From Bifidobacterium sp. (GTDB lineage: Bacteria; Actinomycetota; Actinomycetes; Actinomycetales; Bifidobacteriaceae), in contig NZ_JALCLM010000001.1 in assembly GCF_022647885.1 (NCBI RefSeq), forward strand, positions 1,054,001 to 1,118,000: 64,000 nucleotides of DNA, given 5' to 3'. The notes beneath the pieces were generated by a model, which saw nothing but the letters and a program-made list of their open reading frames with translations, did not search any database and was not told the origin of the DNA. A program made the position numbers and the translations under genes. Every line of letters starts with the position of its first letter. Position 1 is the first letter of the stretch. This document shows, one piece after another, positions 1 to 9,151 of this stretch.

Positions 1-1893
1 GAATTCGGTATCGTGCAGGTACCAAGAGCTGGTTATAGCAAGAGCAAATCCTTCACGGTGAGTAATAAGGCTGATAAGCCAGTGACATATTCATTGTCTT
101 ATCAGGCAAGAGTGAGCACGCCTGGTGTTGACTACACATTAGACAAGAAGACCCTTACTGTCCCTGCAAACGGTAGCGCCAATTTCACGGTCACATTGAG
201 CATTCCAGACCAATCCTTGCTGCGTCACACCCGTGACACCACACAGCCGGTGAAGAATCCAGTTTCATCTGACTATGACAGCAATTACGTCACCGACGCC
301 AGCGGTATTGTGCGTTTGGTGCCTACTGACACTGCCAATGGTGCTTTCTCCGCCTTGCGTGTGTCGATGGTTAGCGCGCCTAAGCCGATTTCCGAAACGA
401 GCACGAGCCTTGAATTCTCCAAGGGTTCTGCTGATGGTCAGTTGGTGATTAGTGGCAAGGGCTTCGCCAATGGTTCAGGTGTAACTGGGTATAGCTCCCA
501 GATAGCACCGATGCAGCTTGCGGTGGAAGATCCAGTTGACGGTTACACGTCGCAGGATTCTGCACGAAGCCTTGCTTCTGCGGATATTCGCGCAGTTGGT
601 GTCTCGTCAACGGCTCCTCAAATCAGCGATAAATCGCAGGGTTATCTCACCTTCGGCATCGAAACCGATAAAACCTGGTCACGTTTAGGAACCAGTGTGT
701 ATCCAATCATTAATATTGGTGAGAATGCTGATGGAAACCCTGATTATGTTGTTCAGGTCAACACGGTGAAGAATGGCGCCATAACAGACGCGGTTTGGGC
801 GGAAACCTACAAATTAGAGGGTAATGCTTATACGCTTGTCGATCAGGAACCTGTGGTCGATTCGACTGTGTCAGATTCAAATGTTGCGCTGCTGTCGGTA
901 AAACTCAGTGCCTTGGGGATTGCTAAGGATTCGTCATCTGCTCCTATGACATTCAATGCAGAAACACAATCGCCACTTGCACAAGAAGCTGAGCAGTCAT
1001 ATGTAGTTGATAAGACTGACTGGGCAACATTTGACCCGCTAAATCCTGACCTCTGGTTCGGCACTAGTGGGCAAACAGGATCAGGTTCTGCGGTGGAAGC
1101 AGATAAGACAGGGACGATTCAGGCACATCTCAAGACTGCCGTCAGTTCGTCGGCGAGCAAGAGTGCTCGTTCATCATCAACTGAAGAAACACCTGCTGCA
1201 ACAGCACAGCCACAAGCCTTGCTATTGCACCTTAATGGCTCGGTTCCGGTTGCTAAAGATGCCAGCCCTGTGATTGATGTCCAGAGCATCGCTGATCGAG
1301 ATACCAGCGAATTGCAGAAGCTCGTGGACACAGCAGATGCTTTGAAGGAGAGCACGTATACGCCGGAATCGTGGAAGCTGCTAGCTCAAGCGCTTACCAA
1401 TGCTAAGGATGTGCTTGCCGATGCCAGCTCCACTAATCAGCAGATCAATGCGGCATATAACTCGCTGAATACTGCGATTAACGGCCTGGTGAAGGTATCC
1501 GCAAAGGTTGATAAGGTGAAGTTGCAAAGTTTGTACAATGCCTTGAAGACTCTTAATAGCAAGAACTACACTGCTGATTCTTGGAAGGCCTTCTCTGCGG
1601 CCTTGACCCAAGCGCAACAGGCACTTGCTGACACCAATGCCACTCAGGACCAAGTCAACACTGCCTTTGCCTCTTTGCTTAGGGCACACCAGATGTTGGT
1701 GCAAGCTTCGACTAATCCTGCGGTTGATAAGTCGAAAGATCGCTCTGATGGGGTTTCTGGTGCTGCTGCGGGGAGTAGAGGGAATTCTGGTCATCTCTCC
1801 ACAACCGGTGCTGCAGTAGGAGGCGTAGTACTAGTCGCACTGATGGCGGTTGCCACAGGAACAGTGTTTATGGTGCTGCGCAAACGTCACTAA
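1..1893 (+). CDS. C-terminal part of a cell-wall-anchored S8-type protease (5' truncated by window)
   Basis: The frame is open from base 1, so the N-terminal catalytic part lies outside the window; 630 residues are visible. The first ~85 residues resemble the Fn3-like domain that follows subtilase catalytic domains in streptococcal/bifidobacterial surface proteases. A long beta-rich stretch to about residue 350 follows, then a Ser/Thr-rich linker. Two FIVAR-type three-helix repeats lie at about residues 433-497 and 503-567, a stalk module common on bifidobacterial surface proteins. The end carries LSTTG (residues 599-603), a hydrophobic helix and the tail RKRH, the layout of a sortase sorting signal with a non-canonical LPXTG. 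It probably acts outside the cell, covalently bound to peptidoglycan. The protease assignment rests only on the downstream domains, since no catalytic residues are visible. Confidence 0.7.
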   Translation, partial: EFGIVQVPRAGYSKSKSFTVSNKADKPVTYSLSYQARVSTPGVDYTLDKKTLTVPANGSANFTVTLSIPDQSLLRHTRDTTQPVKNPVSSDYDSNYVTDASGIVRLVPTDTANGAFSALRVSMVSAPKPISETSTSLEFSKGSADGQLVISGKGFANGSGVTGYSSQIAPMQLAVEDPVDGYTSQDSARSLASADIRAVGVSSTAPQISDKSQGYLTFGIETDKTWSRLGTSVYPIINIGENADGNPDYVVQVNTVKNGAITDAVWAETYKLEGNAYTLVDQEPVVDSTVSDSNVALLSVKLSALGIAKDSSSAPMTFNAETQSPLAQEAEQSYVVDKTDWATFDPLNPDLWFGTSGQTGSGSAVEADKTGTIQAHLKTAVSSSASKSARSSSTEETPAATAQPQALLLHLNGSVPVAKDASPVIDVQSIADRDTSELQKLVDTADALKESTYTPESWKLLAQALTNAKDVLADASSTNQQINAAYNSLNTAINGLVKVSAKVDKVKLQSLYNALKTLNSKNYTADSWKAFSAALTQAQQALADTNATQDQVNTAFASLLRAHQMLVQASTNPAVDKSKDRSDGVSGAAAGSRGNSGHLSTTGAAVGGVVLVALMAVATGTVFMVLRKRH

Positions 1894-1907
1894 GACTGGC
1901 AGAAGTT

Positions 1908-1978
1908 AACTGCTTCACCAGGACAGTTATTGTTCGCTTTATTGTCGCGAACACTGTTCTAGTGAGGCAGTTTTTTTA
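1908..1978 (+). terminator. Long stem-loop terminator after the surface protein
   Basis: An almost continuous stem starts 14 nt after the stop codon. AACTGCTTCAC pairs with GTGAGGCAGTT, and the inner segments GGACAGT and GTTCGC find their complements. It is followed at once by TTTTTTT. This is a classical Rho-independent terminator and separates the surface-protein gene from dgt. Confidence 0.9.
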
Positions 1979-2091
1979 TTGGAGATGTGAAATAGGTCAT
2001 TGAGAGTGTTAACTGGGGTTGTAAAGGTATACGTGTGCGGTAGCCTGATGGTGCAACGGTGGCCGTGGTATATGTGACTGGGGGTGCAACA

Positions 2092-3390
2092 GTGAACAGT
2101 GAACAATTCGATGAACATGGTGAATCTGTCCTTACACATGAAGGCTACCAGCCAATTGACGAGGAACGCTGGGCACCTGAACCTCCAAAATCTAGCGTTC
2201 GCACCGCTTTCGAACGTGACAGGGCTCGTCTAGTACACTCCTCAGCTCTTCGCAGGCTTGGTGCTAAAACACAGATACTCGTTGCGGGAACAGATGATTT
2301 TGCGCGCACGCGTTTGACGCACACCCTTGAAGTTGCTCAAATAGGCCGTCAAATTGCTGCCATGTTGGGTTGTGACCCTGATGTAGTTGACTGTGCATGT
2401 CTAGCTCACGACTTAGGTCATCCGCCATTCGGGCATAATGGCGAGCGAGCATTGTCGGATATTGCTCAGGGAATTGGTGGCTTTGAAGGCAATGCGCAGA
2501 CACTGAGATTGCTGACGCGTTTGGAACCGAAAATATTTCATGCGGATGGACGTAGTGCAGGAGTGAATCTGACTAGAGCTGCCTTGGATGCTACGGTCAA
2601 ATACCCTTGGACTTTTGCTGAGGCGGCGCAACATCCTAAAGGGGAGCGGAGTGCTAAATTCTGCGTATATCCTGACGATGTGGATGTGTTCCGTTGGTTA
2701 AAACTGCCAGGACATCACACTGATCGTCCGATGGAATGCCAAGTGATGGATTTGTCGGATGATATCGCGTATAGCGTGCACGATATGGAGGATGCTATCG
2801 TTGCCGGCTCATTCAACCCTCTCTCGCTTGCAGATCATAAGGTTGTCGATTCTATTGTTGGCATGACTCGTTCGTGGTATGGAGAGCAATGGGATGCTGA
2901 AGAGCTTATAGCAGCATTGCAGCGCTTACGCGCCTTGCATATGTTCCCCCAACATTTCAACGGGTCAAGAAATGCCTTAGCACAATTGAAAAATATCACG
3001 AGTGCGTTGATAGGACGTTTCGCTGGGTCGGTGGAGCGGGCAACCCGTGAACGGTATGGCAGTGGAAGACTGGTACGTTATACTGCTTCGCTGGTTATTC
3101 CAGATGAGACAGCCTATGAAATTGTGGCTTTAAAAGGCATCTCGGTCTTCTTCGTCATGGCACCTCGAGAGCATGAACCTTTCCACGATCGCCAACTCGA
3201 AATAGTCTCTGATCTGGTTGAAGTCATGATGAAGGATTCACCTCGACCCTCGGACGCTCTTGAGACAGTATTCCTTGATGATTGGTATGCGGCGACTAAC
3301 GAGGATGAGCGTCTGCGAGTTGCTATCGATCAAGTGGCCAGTCTCACTGATGGTTCTGCACTCACTATGCATGCCATCTTATGCAGCTGA
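2092..3390 (+). CDS. dgt: Deoxyguanosinetriphosphate triphosphohydrolase (HD domain dNTPase)
   Basis: It hydrolyses dNTPs to deoxynucleosides and tripolyphosphate, limiting the dNTP pool in the cytoplasm. The family signature is clear: an R-x-T/L-T-H-T-L-E-V segment supplying the first HD-domain histidine, then the HDLGHPPFGHNGE motif with the metal-binding His-Asp. The C-terminal part continues with the conserved MDLSDDIAYSVHDMED segment. The protein is 432 residues, normal for the actinobacterial form. I chose the GTG at 2092 because a GGGGGT Shine-Dalgarno lies about 7 nt upstream. In-frame GTGs at 2059, 2065 and 2074 lack a good site. It is followed after 35 nt by dnaG, an arrangement that I recall as common in actinobacteria, so the two are probably co-transcribed. 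Confidence 0.93.
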   Translation: MNSEQFDEHGESVLTHEGYQPIDEERWAPEPPKSSVRTAFERDRARLVHSSALRRLGAKTQILVAGTDDFARTRLTHTLEVAQIGRQIAAMLGCDPDVVDCACLAHDLGHPPFGHNGERALSDIAQGIGGFEGNAQTLRLLTRLEPKIFHADGRSAGVNLTRAALDATVKYPWTFAEAAQHPKGERSAKFCVYPDDVDVFRWLKLPGHHTDRPMECQVMDLSDDIAYSVHDMEDAIVAGSFNPLSLADHKVVDSIVGMTRSWYGEQWDAEELIAALQRLRALHMFPQHFNGSRNALAQLKNITSALIGRFAGSVERATRERYGSGRLVRYTASLVIPDETAYEIVALKGISVFFVMAPREHEPFHDRQLEIVSDLVEVMMKDSPRPSDALETVFLDDWYAATNEDERLRVAIDQVASLTDGSALTMHAILCS

Positions 3391-3425
3391 ATCAGTCATC
3401 CTAAGCAGCAGGTATTCTGGGTTTT

Positions 3426-5486
3426 ATGGCAGGAATGATTGTTAAAGAGGATATCGAGAAGGTTCGAGCAGCAGCGGATTTATACGATATTGTTTCTGCC
3501 GATGTCACTCTCAAATCGTCAGGATCGGGCACATTCGTTGGCCTGTGCCCTTTTCATGATGAGAAGACTCCCAGTTTTTCGGTTCGTCCTTCGCTTGGTG
3601 TCTGGCATTGCTTTGGCTGTGGTCTTGGAGGCGATGTATTCGGATATGTTGAGCAATCCGAGAATGTAGGTTTTGGCGACGCCGTAAGTATCCTCGCAGA
3701 TAAATATCATATTGAATTGCATTATGATTCCAATAATCCCGTCCCTGAGCAGCGGGGTTCTAAGCGATCTCGTTTGATTGAGGCTAATGAGGAAGCTCAA
3801 AGTTTTTTTAAATCTCAGATTATGAGTAAAGAAGCACTTCCTGCACGTAAGTTGCTTGGCGGACGCAATTTTACGCAAGCCGATAGCGAGCGTTTTGGTT
3901 GCGGCTATGCGCCGCAAGGTTGGGATAATTTGGTTCGTCACCTTTCTTCCAAAGGATTCACTCAACAGGAAATGACTGATGCTGGACTCGCCAGACAAGG
4001 TCAGCGTGGAGTGTATGACTACTTTCGTGGCAGGGTGACGTGGCCTATACGTGACTCTACTGGTAGAACGTTGGGTTTTGGCGCTCGAAAGCTTTATGAC
4101 GATGACACCATACAAGCCAAATACATCAATACACCTGACACTCAGTTGTACCGTAAGAATCAGGTGCTGTATGGCATAGATTTGGCTAAATCACAGATTG
4201 TTAAGAAACGACAGGTAGTGATTGTTGAAGGTTATACGGATGTGATGGCATGCCATCTTGCTGGTGTTGATACTGCAGTGGCCACTTGTGGAACAGCATT
4301 TGGCTTGGAACATGCAAAAATTGTTCGCCGTCTTATTTCTGATGATTCTTTGGGAGCTGTCCAACTAGTTGGACCGGTAAAGGGCTCACGCGTGGTATTC
4401 ACTTTTGATGGTGACGCAGCTGGTCAGAAAGCAGCGTTACATGCTTTCGGTCTTGATGGGTCTTTCTTAACGCAAACCTTTGTTGCTGTAGCAGCCGACA
4501 ATATGGATCCGTGTGATCTTCGCATTGAACGTGGAGATGAAGCTGTACGCAGTTTGGTGCAGCATGCGAAACCCTTGTATGACTTCGTTATAGACGCAGC
4601 GATCAATGCCTTTGATACACAATTCACCACCGGACAAATGGGTGCAGTCAAGGCTGTTGCACCGGTTATTGCGCAGATTCGAGACCGGTCATTACTGGAT
4701 TTATATGCTCGTAAGGCGGCACGTAGAGTCGGCGTAGAGATGGAAATCATGAACCGTGAGGTTTCTGCTGCACGACGGAATCTTCATGTGCATGACGAAG
4801 ATGCATATGTCTCAAGAAACCATCGTCAGACTCTTAATCAGATTCATGAACGTGGCGAGAATCCTTCTGCGAGCATGGTTGACCGCAAAAAATTAGAGCA
4901 TCAGGATGCTCAGATGCAAGGCTATTTCCGTATCGATGATGCGGTGTTTATCTGTGAGCAGCAATTTATGGGAATTCTGATTCAGGTGCCTCGTGCAGTG
5001 AACCGTGAGATGTTCGCACAGCTCGACGAAGGTAGCTTCACCACTCCGGTATTCCGATCACTATTCCAAGCGGTAGATGCTGCAGGGGGATTGCCAAGTG
5101 ATGACACTCCACAAGGATTATGGATGCATAATGTCACCAAAGCCACGGGACCTTGGCTTCAGCAAGTCATTAATGAGCTTGCTGTAATGCCCTTGCCGTT
5201 GCCTCAGGATGACAATGCGAGCGGTGGCCGTCAATCAGCAGCTCCTGAGAGTAATGCTGCTGCTGTACAGCTTCGTCCTCCTACAGTTTCGGAGACACAA
5301 TATGCTTCCGAGCTGCTAGTTCGTCTCTTGGACATGGGATATATGAGACGCATAGCAGTGGCCAAGCGCAGAATGAATCAGATGACTGACGGGACTGAGA
5401 AGTTTTCTCTCTTAGGTGATATCACCAAGCTCGAAACAGCACGCAAAGATTTGCAAGCGCAGGTTTACGGAAACACTGTTTCCTGA
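3426..5486 (+). CDS. dnaG: DNA primase
   Basis: It synthesises RNA primers at the replication fork. The N-terminal CHC2 zinc finger is intact: CPFHDEKTPSF is followed by WHCFGCG, giving the C-x2-H ... C-x2-C ligand set at about residues 41-65. The TOPRIM catalytic core shows EGYTDVM near residue 268 and the FTFDGDAAG metal-binding acidic cluster near residue 323. The C-terminal helicase-interacting domain is present, with a short variable Gln/Ala-rich linker before the last helices. The length of 686 residues is slightly above typical. The ATG at 3426 gives the MAGMIVKEDIEKVR start that I recall from bifidobacterial DnaG. Unlike the zinc-free ribosomal paralogues further along, this enzyme keeps its zinc site. 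A large hairpin element starts 19 nt after its stop. Confidence 0.95.
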   Translation: MAGMIVKEDIEKVRAAADLYDIVSADVTLKSSGSGTFVGLCPFHDEKTPSFSVRPSLGVWHCFGCGLGGDVFGYVEQSENVGFGDAVSILADKYHIELHYDSNNPVPEQRGSKRSRLIEANEEAQSFFKSQIMSKEALPARKLLGGRNFTQADSERFGCGYAPQGWDNLVRHLSSKGFTQQEMTDAGLARQGQRGVYDYFRGRVTWPIRDSTGRTLGFGARKLYDDDTIQAKYINTPDTQLYRKNQVLYGIDLAKSQIVKKRQVVIVEGYTDVMACHLAGVDTAVATCGTAFGLEHAKIVRRLISDDSLGAVQLVGPVKGSRVVFTFDGDAAGQKAALHAFGLDGSFLTQTFVAVAADNMDPCDLRIERGDEAVRSLVQHAKPLYDFVIDAAINAFDTQFTTGQMGAVKAVAPVIAQIRDRSLLDLYARKAARRVGVEMEIMNREVSAARRNLHVHDEDAYVSRNHRQTLNQIHERGENPSASMVDRKKLEHQDAQMQGYFRIDDAVFICEQQFMGILIQVPRAVNREMFAQLDEGSFTTPVFRSLFQAVDAAGGLPSDDTPQGLWMHNVTKATGPWLQQVINELAVMPLPLPQDDNASGGRQSAAPESNAAAVQLRPPTVSETQYASELLVRLLDMGYMRRIAVAKRRMNQMTDGTEKFSLLGDITKLETARKDLQAQVYGNTVS

Positions 5487-5504
5487 TCGTTCAAAGACGC
5501 CAAT

Positions 5505-5583
5505 ATGAGATAAGTGCGATAAAAGTAGAGATTTTTGCTAAAAAATTCGTAGCAAATCTCCACTTTTATCGCACTTATCTCAT
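5505..5583. repeat. Near-perfect 34-bp inverted repeat (hairpin family 2, copy 1)
   Basis: The arms begin ATGAGATAAGTGCGATAAAA and end in the complementary sequence. They differ by one base and a 2-nt bulge, and enclose a loop of about 9 nt. The element lies 19 nt after dnaG and, as RNA, forms a very stable hairpin that could terminate or protect the dgt-dnaG transcript. A second element with the same outer sequence (differing at two positions in the first 17 bp) is at 42198-42270, so this is a dispersed repeat and not a one-off terminator. Confidence 0.85.
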
Positions 5584-5668
5584 CTGCAGCCCGAGCTCTA
5601 CCCCTCGAACTTTCTTATACGACATAAGCAACCCAAAACCTTGATATTTCAATGATTTTGGAGGTGGT

Positions 5669-5776
5669 ATGGTGGCTTGGTTTCGAGAATTTGATCTTGA
5701 GAAATCGACTTTTGGAGATGTGCTGTCATGGCTGTTACTCAGCAAATACAAAATCACGGCATACTGCTGCGTTTAA
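5669..5776 (+). CDS. Possible 35-codon leader ORF overlapping the ATPase start
   Basis: An ATG preceded by a strong Shine-Dalgarno (GGAGGTGG, about 4-5 nt away) opens a 35-residue frame starting MVAWFREFDLEK and ending ITAYCCV. It runs in another frame past the ATPase start at 5728 and stops at 5774-5776. Its ribosome site is better than that of the ATPase itself. It could be a leader or coupling peptide that controls ATPase translation, possibly through its terminal Cys-Cys. It may equally be chance; no homologue is known to me. Confidence 0.3.
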   Translation: MVAWFREFDLEKSTFGDVLSWLLLSKYKITAYCCV

Positions 5777-7719
5777 GCGCGAGCCGCATACTACTGCTGT
5801 TAACTGTGCTCATTGGTGTCGTAGCGGCCACATTATGGCGCATTCAGTATCCAGTGGCTTCCTGGTTGCTGATTATCACTGCAGTGGTTAGCGTCCTCCA
5901 CTCGCTGTGGGGCATGATCGCTAATATACGTAAAGGGCACGTAGGCGTTGACATTCTTGCAATTGTGGCATTGATGTCAACGCTCGCAGTCCATGAATAT
6001 TGGGCTGCTTGGGTCGTTGTTCTTATGGTCTTTTCTGGTGAGGCTATTGAGGATTTTGCCGAGTCTAAGGCGCAACGCAATCTTGAGGCGTTGGTGGAGG
6101 CTGCTCCTTCTGTTGCTCATATAGCTCAGTTATCAGATGCTGGCGAAACTGTATGGAATACAGTTTCTGTTTCAGAGGTGAATATCTCTGACAAACTCTT
6201 AGTGAAACCAGGTGAAACAATACCTGTTAATGGTGTGCTGCATAGCGCGCAAGCCACGCTGGATATGTCGATGATTAACGGTGAACCGCTTCCTGTAGAT
6301 GTGTATGAAGGTTCAAAACTGTCATCAGGAGCAATTAATGGCGCATCTGCTATTGAGATGATAGCGACGGCGAAATCCGCAGATTCCCAGTACCAGAAGA
6401 TCATTGAATTAGTGAAGTCCGCTCAGGAATCTCGTCCTGCATCGGTAAAAACCGCTGATCTGTTGGCTGTGCCCTTTACTGTGATTTCGCTGGCAATTGC
6501 ATTCATGGCATGGGGTATTTCTCGTGATCCTATGCGTTTTGCTGAGGTTTTGGTTATTGCCACTCCCTGTCCTCTTCTGATTGCTGCGCCTGTGGCATTT
6601 ATGGGCGGGACTGGGCGTTTGGCCAAAGCAGGAATTGTTATCAAAGCTCAAGATATTCTTGAACGTCTGGGCGAAGTGAATCATGTGTTCTTTGACAAAA
6701 CTGGAACCTTAACGCAAAAGAAGCCCCGTGTCGATCGTATTGAGTTGAGTGATTGGTCTCAGCAGCAGGGGTTGAATCCTGATCAACTGCTTATTTCTGC
6801 AGGGATGCTCGAAGGTTATTCCTCACATATTCTTGCGCGTGGTGTAGAAAAGGCTGCTTTGGATTTGATACACGAGAAGCATTTGCAGCGTCCAGTGGTG
6901 ACTGAAGCACGTGAAACCACCGGAAATGGTGTGCAAGCAAAGGTGGCTGAAAACCTTATCGCTGTGGGCAGGTTGAAATTTGTGGCTCCTGATATCACCG
7001 AAGAAGAGATTCAGTCGGCATTTCCTGTTTTGGCCTCGAATGAGATGGTCACATACCTTGCTGTCAATGGCAACATGGCCGGCCGTATCATTCTCAAGGA
7101 TTTCCCGCGTCAAAACGCGAAAGCGACAATACAACAGTTGAATGATTTGGGTGTTTCCCGTGTGACGATGCTAACAGGAGACAAGCTGGACTCAGCAAAT
7201 ATCGTGGCGCACGCTGTTGGTATTCGAGATGTTCGCGCCGAGCTGTTGCCTGAGGAGAAAGTGTATGCAGTTGAAAGCGCGCGAGAAGAGCCGAGCATTG
7301 CTCAAGGGCGTGCCCAACGATTAGTGCTGTGGTTGAAAGGTCTCATAGGTATAAATACTGATAGCAATATCAGCATGATGGTCGGCGATGGTGTGAATGA
7401 TGCGCCTGTGCTTGCAGCTTCTGATATTGGTGTGGCTATGACGGATGGTTCATCCACTGCTGCATCTGAGTCAGCTCAGGTAGTCATTATGAATGATGAT
7501 ATTGCCATGGTGCCAACTGGCATGATGATTTCTCGTCAAACCAGGCGCATCATGTTGCAGGCAGTGTTTGGTGGCATTATTGCAGCAATTATCTGCATGA
7601 TTGTTGCTGCCTTTGGTGTGATACCTGCGGTTCTTGGTGCGCTAATTCAAGAGCTTATTGATGTGGCATGTATCTTGTGGGCATTGACTGCCATTATTGA
7701 CCACAAAATTACCTTTTGA
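5728..7719 (+). CDS. Heavy-metal P1B-type ATPase (TPC-motif subfamily)
   Basis: This is a membrane pump that exports a transition-metal ion at the cost of ATP. It has no N-terminal HMA domain and begins directly with membrane helices. The ion-path motif ATPCPLLIA (about residue 277) carries TPC in place of the CPC or SPC of better-known subgroups. The phosphorylation motif FDKTGTLT lies at about residue 322 and the hinge motif GDGVNDAP at about residue 553. The last helices carry LIQELIDVACILWAL, resembling the IDV-type terminal helix of a TPC group often annotated as Zn/Cd pumps. The usual nucleotide-domain His-Pro pair is replaced: the segment reads SSHILARG. At 663 residues it is compact. 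The start ATG has GGAG 11 nt upstream and overlaps a short ORF with a stronger ribosome site. Metal specificity cannot be read from the sequence. Confidence 0.85.
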   Translation: MAVTQQIQNHGILLRLSASRILLLLTVLIGVVAATLWRIQYPVASWLLIITAVVSVLHSLWGMIANIRKGHVGVDILAIVALMSTLAVHEYWAAWVVVLMVFSGEAIEDFAESKAQRNLEALVEAAPSVAHIAQLSDAGETVWNTVSVSEVNISDKLLVKPGETIPVNGVLHSAQATLDMSMINGEPLPVDVYEGSKLSSGAINGASAIEMIATAKSADSQYQKIIELVKSAQESRPASVKTADLLAVPFTVISLAIAFMAWGISRDPMRFAEVLVIATPCPLLIAAPVAFMGGTGRLAKAGIVIKAQDILERLGEVNHVFFDKTGTLTQKKPRVDRIELSDWSQQQGLNPDQLLISAGMLEGYSSHILARGVEKAALDLIHEKHLQRPVVTEARETTGNGVQAKVAENLIAVGRLKFVAPDITEEEIQSAFPVLASNEMVTYLAVNGNMAGRIILKDFPRQNAKATIQQLNDLGVSRVTMLTGDKLDSANIVAHAVGIRDVRAELLPEEKVYAVESAREEPSIAQGRAQRLVLWLKGLIGINTDSNISMMVGDGVNDAPVLAASDIGVAMTDGSSTAASESAQVVIMNDDIAMVPTGMMISRQTRRIMLQAVFGGIIAAIICMIVAAFGVIPAVLGALIQELIDVACILWALTAIIDHKITF

Positions 7720-7809
7720 CAATACTGGCTTTGGCAGTCCTCATTGATCGATTTTTGTGCTGTGTGTTTGCGGGTGAGTATGCTCAAGAACATAAATAGC
7801 GTGACTTCC

Positions 7810-8899
7810 CTAATCACAGCTCAGAGCTTGTTTCATAGGGAGATAAGTGATCTGGGGAGTTGTAGGTTTCCAATTGCCGTAGTGCTGGCTGAACCAGTCT
7901 GGTGCTTCTGAGTCTTCTGTGGATGCAGCTTTGATGATGGCATTGGTATTAATCGGACAGGTTGCCACAATGAATGTTGACTTCCCTGGAATCATCAACT
8001 GATCCTGAAGGTTGAACGCGCTGAGGGGCGTATGAGCTTTTTCGATATCCGTTAATGCAATAGTTTTGGTGAGTTTGCAAGCTTTGAGAGCTACGTTGAT
8101 TAGTGTGAAAGAAATGGTTGTTTGACGCCCTTTATTTCCGCTACTGCTGGAAATAATGTTGTTCTGCTTGAGTGGGTCTGCCACCAATAATTCGCACGCA
8201 GAATATTGCTGGGGGCTTTCTACGCTACCATCATCGGCAAGTGCTGGACCGTAATGCGGTGTAGTCCAAGGTGTGACGAGTACTGATGTGTGTGCGTCAG
8301 TGGTAAGAATATTTGATATATTACCGTTACTTCCAGCTTGAACGGGCAGAGAGTTGATGCCCGAAAAGCTTACGGACAATAGACTGCTCGCACTTCTGTC
8401 GACCTGTTGGCTTTCTTCCCATGAGAAATTGCTGCTGATTGACTCGCCAAGGCATAATGGTTGCGGTGGTGTCATAGCTCATGTATGTGCCCGTGTGCCC
8501 TGGTATCTGAACATTATTGAGTTGGAGGTTCTTGCCTCCTCGTTTCATAGTAATCACCGGCGCTTCTGATGTGACTGAACAGCCGAGTCGACTGATGTTT
8601 TGAACACGAATCCAGGCACTCGATGTTCCCATTGCACTGGTACCAAATTCAACAACTGCAGATAAATCAGTATTGTTGCATGCCTTTGCATTGTTAGAGC
8701 GAGTAGCAGCAACAAAGTTACCATCAGCGTCACGCACCGCTGTGTATGGAATGATGGAGGTCGTTGGCGACTGAGTCACAGGATGATATAGCACAACGGC
8801 GCATGCTGCAACGAGGCCAATCAGCACCAATGGCACAGTAACCAGAAGAATAGCTCGTACTCGTTTACTGCTAAGGCCACTACGAGAGCTTGATTGCAT
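7810..8899 (-). pseudogene. Frameshifted single-pass membrane protein with extracellular domain
   Basis: Two overlapping minus-strand frames form one protein interrupted by a one-base frame offset near 8440-8475. The upstream part (start ATG at 8899, MQSSSRSGLSSKRVRAILL) has a basic N-terminus, one membrane helix and an extracellular beta-domain with paired cysteines (KACNN and RLGCSV). It runs to GTYMSYDTTATI and then loses sense. The other frame takes over with PLCLGESISSNFSWEES and continues about 210 residues to the end. The extracellular fold resembles DUF4232-like Cys-paired domains, which is a weak resemblance. Either the gene is recently inactivated, or there is a sequencing error, or frameshifting occurs. 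It lies divergent to nrdF with about 250 bp between them. Confidence 0.65.
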
Positions 8900-9072
8900 A
8901 GTGCCAAGTATATTCACAGCGGCACGTGTAAAGCGCTCGCCATGAAAGCCATAGCAATCATGGATGAGTGACTCGAAAACAATGATGAAGCTATGAGGTG
9001 TGGGATATATCACATAAGAGTTCTAGGGGTAGAACTTTTGCGTGTCGCTGACAGAATTCTTCTGATGCATCA

Positions 9073-9119
9073 ATACTATATGTGGTGCAATAGAAAGAAT
9101 AAAGCACTGCATATAGTGG
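9073..9119 (+). promoter_or_regulatory. Pair of NrdR boxes upstream of nrdF
   Basis: Two 16-bp sites fit the NrdR consensus ACACTATATATAGTGT at 12 of 16 positions each. Box 1 spans 9073-9088 and contains ACTATATGTGGT. Box 2 spans 9104-9119 and contains CACTGCATATAGTG. Their starts are 31 bp apart, the three-helical-turn spacing typical of paired NrdR boxes. They lie 33-79 bp before the nrdF start, so nrdF is probably repressed by NrdR when dATP is high. Confidence 0.75.
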
Positions 9120-9151
9120 TTATAGGCAGTGAGCGAGGAGCAGTGATATCA

